DNA from: Wenzhouxiangella sp. 15190
Lineage (GTDB): Bacteria > Pseudomonadota > Gammaproteobacteria > Xanthomonadales > Wenzhouxiangellaceae
Length of the DNA stretch: 64,000 nt
Reading direction: 5' to 3'
NCBI RefSeq assembly: GCF_003417465.1
Contig: NZ_QVMV01000027.1
Span: 1 to 64,000 of the forward strand
Shown here: positions 60,845 through 64,000 of the stretch, in pieces
Numbering within the stretch: position 1 is the first letter of the stretch
How the letters are laid out: every line of letters begins with the position of its first letter
Notes under the pieces: model-generated
The model's input: the letters and a program-made list of their open reading frames with translations, nothing else
Told to the model about the DNA's origin: nothing
Databases searched by the model: none
Position numbers and translations under genes: made by a program

Positions 60845-61972
60845 ATGAAACTTTCCGCCAGACCTTCGCCCAAAACGCTGATCGGCCTCACCGTGGGGCT
60901 CGCCCTTGTGGTCTGGATCGGCTGGGTCACCGTGGTCAAATATCGCGAGACGGTGGATCCGGAGCCGGCCCGAGCTGCCCCGCCGATTCCGGTGCAGGTA
61001 GCAAGCGTGACGCCACAATCGTTTTCCGTGCACCGAAGCTGGCGTGGCAGCATCGACGTGGACGAACGCGCCACGCTCTCGGCCCAGCTCACGGCCACGG
61101 TGCTGGCATTGCCTTACCGGGAAGGCCGGCGCGTCGCCGCCGGAGACACGGTCTTTCGTCTGGACGATGCCGAGCTGCAGGCCGAACGCGCACGCCTCGA
61201 GGCGGTGATCGAACGCGCAGGCGGCGAGCTCGAGAACGCACGCCGCAATCTCGAACGCCAGCGCGACCTGTTCGCCCGCGAACTCACCCCCGAGAAACTG
61301 CTCGACGACGCCGCCCAGCGCGTCGACTCCCTGGCCGCGCAAAAGCGCGAGGCCGAGGCCAATCTGACGCTGGTCGAGACCCGGCTGGAATACGCCACCG
61401 GCCGCGCGCCATTTGCAGGCACCGTGCAACGCCTGCACGTCCAGCGCGGAGAACTGGCGCGCGCGGGCAGCCCGGTGCTCGAGCTGGTCGCCGACGATAC
61501 GCTCAAGGCAGTGGTGCGCGTGGCCCAGACCGATATCGGTCATGTCCGCGAGGGACTGCCGGTGACGGTGGCGATACCCGCACTCGAGCGGGAACTGCAG
61601 GGGCACGTCGACCGCATCTACCCTGCGCTGGACGATGCCACGCGCAATGCCACCATCGCCGTCATGCTGCCCGAACAAGCCGCCGGCATGAATGTGGGCA
61701 TGGCCGCCGTGGTTCATGCCCGCCTCGGAGCCTGGGAAAACGCCCTGACGTTGCCGGCCCAGGCCATTCACAGCGAACACGGGGCCAACTGGGTCTATGT
61801 TCCCGACGGCGAAAAGGCGCGGCGACGCACGGTGCGGACCGGGCCCGGCGAAGACGGCCGCATTCTCATCGAAGAAGGGCTTGAAGCCGGTGAGCCTGTC
61901 ATTCTGACCGCCGATCCGCGCCTGACCGACGGGGCGCGCATCCGCGTTGAAAACGGCGAGCGCAAATCATGA
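60845..61972 (+). CDS. RND efflux periplasmic adaptor (membrane fusion protein)
   Basis: 375 residues. One N-terminal anchor (about 17-38), then a lipoyl/hairpin/beta-barrel arrangement: SWRGSIDVDERATLSAQLTATVLAL then a long coiled-coil hairpin (ARLEAVIERAGGELENARRNLERQ), RAPFAGTVQRLHVQRGELARAGSP (lipoyl return) and the barrel. It joins the inner-membrane pump to an outer-membrane channel. ATG 60845 follows GGAGACAG. It overlaps the pump gene (ATGA). Confidence 0.93.
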   Translation: MKLSARPSPKTLIGLTVGLALVVWIGWVTVVKYRETVDPEPARAAPPIPVQVASVTPQSFSVHRSWRGSIDVDERATLSAQLTATVLALPYREGRRVAAGDTVFRLDDAELQAERARLEAVIERAGGELENARRNLERQRDLFARELTPEKLLDDAAQRVDSLAAQKREAEANLTLVETRLEYATGRAPFAGTVQRLHVQRGELARAGSPVLELVADDTLKAVVRVAQTDIGHVREGLPVTVAIPALERELQGHVDRIYPALDDATRNATIAVMLPEQAAGMNVGMAAVVHARLGAWENALTLPAQAIHSEHGANWVYVPDGEKARRRTVRTGPGEDGRILIEEGLEAGEPVILTADPRLTDGARIRVENGERKS

Positions 61973-64000
61973 ACCGCTGGCCGCAATGGGTGCTTGATCA
62001 CCGTCACACGGTGATCGCACTGATCATTGCCGCCCTGGTGCTGGGGCTGCAGGCACGCTACGAACTGCCGGTGCGCCTGTTTCCCGACACCGATCCGCCG
62101 ACGGTCACCGTCATCACGCAGTTTCCCGGCATGGCCGCGGCCGACGTGGACAATGACCTGACCCGGCTGCTGGAAGAAGAGTTCGCCAGCCTCGACGGAA
62201 TCACCAGCATCAGTTCCAGCAGCCAGATCGGCCTGTCGGTAGTGCGTGCGGAGTTCGACTTCGAAACCACCTCGGCCCTGGCCGCCGTCGATGTACAAAA
62301 CGCCATCGGACGCGTTCGCCAGGCGTTGCCAGGCGGCATCGAAGAACCGCAGGTGCTGGAATTCTCCACCGCCGACAAACCGATCGTGACCCTGGCGCTG
62401 GTCTCCGGGGCACTGCCCGTCGAGCAGGTACGCGAGCTGGCCGACAACGCGGTGCGCGATCGGCTCGAGCGCGTGGCGGGCGTGGCCGCGGTCGACATCT
62501 TCGGGGGGCACAAGCTCGAACTGCACGTGGCCATCGACCGCGATCGGCTCGATGCCGCCGGCCTCGACACCGACCGGGTGATGGCCGCCCTCGATGACTG
62601 GAACCTGAGCGCGCCCGGCGGGCGCATCAACGAGGGCCGGCGCGAGGCGGTGGTGCGCTTTGACGCGCCCCTGGCTTCGGCCGAGGACGCCGAGAACATC
62701 GTGCTCAAGGCCACCGACAGCCGTTTCGTGCGCCTGGGCGATGTTGCCGAAGTGGAACTCACGCCCGGCGAGCAACGCTCGGCGTATCGTCACAACGGAC
62801 GCCAGGCCATCGCCGTGCAGATCCTCAGACGCGACGATGCCAATACCGTCGAGGTAGCCGCCGGCGTGCGCGAGGCGGTCGACGAACTCGCCAGGGAGCT
62901 GCCCGAGATCGAGCTCGTGATTGCCGACGACGATTCGGTCTTCACCGAAAAGGTCATCGACGACATGACCAGCACGGTGATGGTGGCCGTCGCCCTGACC
63001 ATGATCGTCGTACTGTTGTTTCTGACCAATTGGCGCCAGGCGCTGATCATCGCGCTGTCGATACCCGCCGCTTTCCTGAGCACCTTCATGCTGATGCAGA
63101 TGGCGGGCCTGGATCTCAACATGGTCAGCATGTCGGCACTGATCCTGGCCATCGGCCTGCTGGTCGACGACGGCATCGTCATCCTCGAGAACATTCACCG
63201 TCACTTGAGCGAGCGCGATGTCGGCAGCACCCGCGCGGCCATGGACGGCACCGGCGAGATTCTCGGCGCCAAGCTCGGCGGCTCGCTCACGACCCTGGGC
63301 GTACTCGTGCCGTTGATCTTCATGGGCGGGTTCATCGGTGAGCTGTTCCGGCCACTGGCGATGACGCTGGCCTTCGCCCTGGCTTCGTCGTTCGTCATGG
63401 CCGTCACCCTCATTCCGCTGCTGGCGGTGTGGTGGCTCAAGCCCGCCGACCCCGAGGCATCGCCGGGACGCATCGCCGGCGCCCTGGACCGGGCCATGCG
63501 GGCCACCCGTCATGGCTATCTGTCGGCCCTGTGGACCGCGCTGCGCCACCCCGTCATCACGCTGAGCCTGGCCGCCGTACTGCTGGTGGCGAGTTTCGGC
63601 ATGCTGCGCCTGATCGGCAGCGAGATGCTGCCGCGCTTCGACTCGGGCAGCTTCCAGGTTCTTGTCGACACGGTGCCGGGCACCCCGGTCGAGGAGACGA
63701 TGGCGACCCTCGGCGTGGTCGAGGACACGCTGGTCGGCCGCGAAGAGGTGCTCGACGTCGGCATCCGTGTCGGCCACGAACCGGGTGCCCGTTCGATGGG
63801 CCAGCGCGGGGCGATGAACCCCAACCAGGCCGAGGTGACCGTGAGCCTGGTGCCGCGCACCGAGCGCGAGCCCAGCCAGTGGGAAATCATGGACGAGGTC
63901 CGCCGTGTCCTCGAACAGACCCCGGGCGTGATGCTGGGCGTGCCCCAGGAAATGGGCGGCACGGCGCGCAGCAGCACCGCCGCGCCCGTGGTGGTGCGCA
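61969..64000 (+). CDS. RND-family efflux pump, C-terminus beyond window
   Basis: The first 677 residues of about 1,030 are in the window. The N-terminal helix is followed by the first porter domain (VRLFPDTDPPTVTVITQFPGM), then helices with the proton-relay motif LAIGLLVDDGIVILENI (two adjacent Asp) and the GGFIGELFRPLAMTLAFAL region of later helices, then the second porter domain begins (SEMLPRFDSGSFQVLVDT). Substrates cannot be told. It is co-translated with the adaptor and probably controlled by the TetR protein. Confidence 0.94.
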   Translation, partial: MNRWPQWVLDHRHTVIALIIAALVLGLQARYELPVRLFPDTDPPTVTVITQFPGMAAADVDNDLTRLLEEEFASLDGITSISSSSQIGLSVVRAEFDFETTSALAAVDVQNAIGRVRQALPGGIEEPQVLEFSTADKPIVTLALVSGALPVEQVRELADNAVRDRLERVAGVAAVDIFGGHKLELHVAIDRDRLDAAGLDTDRVMAALDDWNLSAPGGRINEGRREAVVRFDAPLASAEDAENIVLKATDSRFVRLGDVAEVELTPGEQRSAYRHNGRQAIAVQILRRDDANTVEVAAGVREAVDELARELPEIELVIADDDSVFTEKVIDDMTSTVMVAVALTMIVVLLFLTNWRQALIIALSIPAAFLSTFMLMQMAGLDLNMVSMSALILAIGLLVDDGIVILENIHRHLSERDVGSTRAAMDGTGEILGAKLGGSLTTLGVLVPLIFMGGFIGELFRPLAMTLAFALASSFVMAVTLIPLLAVWWLKPADPEASPGRIAGALDRAMRATRHGYLSALWTALRHPVITLSLAAVLLVASFGMLRLIGSEMLPRFDSGSFQVLVDTVPGTPVEETMATLGVVEDTLVGREEVLDVGIRVGHEPGARSMGQRGAMNPNQAEVTVSLVPRTEREPSQWEIMDEVRRVLEQTPGVMLGVPQEMGGTARSSTAAPVVVR

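Noticed and set aside
61795-63777. A 660-residue minus-strand open frame opposite the RND pump
   Set aside because: The plus frame has the RND motifs; the minus frame is a high-GC mirror.

Overview
The window is a 64 kb piece of a high-GC, Gram-negative chromosome. Gene content points to a gammaproteobacterium close to the Lysobacterales/Chromatiales boundary, with a Wenzhouxiangella-like organism as my best guess. Pointers are a TtpC-type TonB system with DUF3450, GTP-dependent PEP carboxykinase beside a PPi-type phosphofructokinase, Mpl, a type-B L31, secreted proteins with Trp-Tyr-Asn-Pro repeats, and an mre-mrd-mltB-rlpA-dacA-ybeD-lipB block. The taxon is inferred from gene content and not from any search. 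Most of the window is dense core chromosome. Only repeats, two toxin-antitoxin pairs, a DUF4143 ATPase and the pilin cluster look accessory.

Layout. 1-4576 (minus): DUF3450, TtpC-like ExbB, an ExbB-ExbD fusion, ExbD, TonB and a cut TPR-like protein, an outer-membrane energising operon. 4917-8861: a methyltransferase and a large TonB-dependent receptor with its own terminator, promoter and palindromes. 9148-12295: pckG and pfp. 12670-18263: adk, a TusA-family protein, a membrane protein, a 397-bp terminal-inverted-repeat element, mpl, a Lon-substrate-domain protein and a DedA/PAP2/LssY fusion. 18351-22799: an SDR, gltA and two envelope proteins. 22914-29948 (minus): yicC, gmk, rpoZ, spoT, ridA and recG, interrupted by a four-helix-bundle element between spoT and ridA. 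30071-34875: rph, rdgB, a VapBC/FitAB-like pair, hemW and an MFS transporter. 34928-41535: a DUF4143 ATPase, then a pilE-fimT-pilV-pilW-pilX-histidine kinase operon. 41862-44366: rpmE2 and priA. 44414-56167 (minus): mreBCD, mrdA, rodA, mltB, rlpA, dacA, ybeD, lipB and prc, the cell-elongation machinery with a lipoylation gene. 56334-60027: a PfkB kinase, tRNA-Met(CAT), a ParE-type TA pair, a three-module QueD-like protein and QueE. 60146-64000: a TetR regulator with paired operators, and an RND adaptor and pump that runs off the window.

The most unusual signals are these. (1) A four-helix-bundle (S23/IVP-type) gene sits between long inverted-repeat arms. A 150-bp internally reduced copy and a solo arm of the same family lie elsewhere in the window, which suggests an uncharacterised mobile stem-loop element. 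(2) The triple-module QueD-like protein has its zinc/cysteine residues and its Asp-His residues in different modules, as if a trimer had been fused into one chain with one composite active site. (3) ExbB and ExbD are fused in frame. (4) A REP-like palindrome lies inside the hemW coding sequence. (5) A terminal-inverted-repeat element exactly fills the gap before mpl and supplies its ribosome-binding site.
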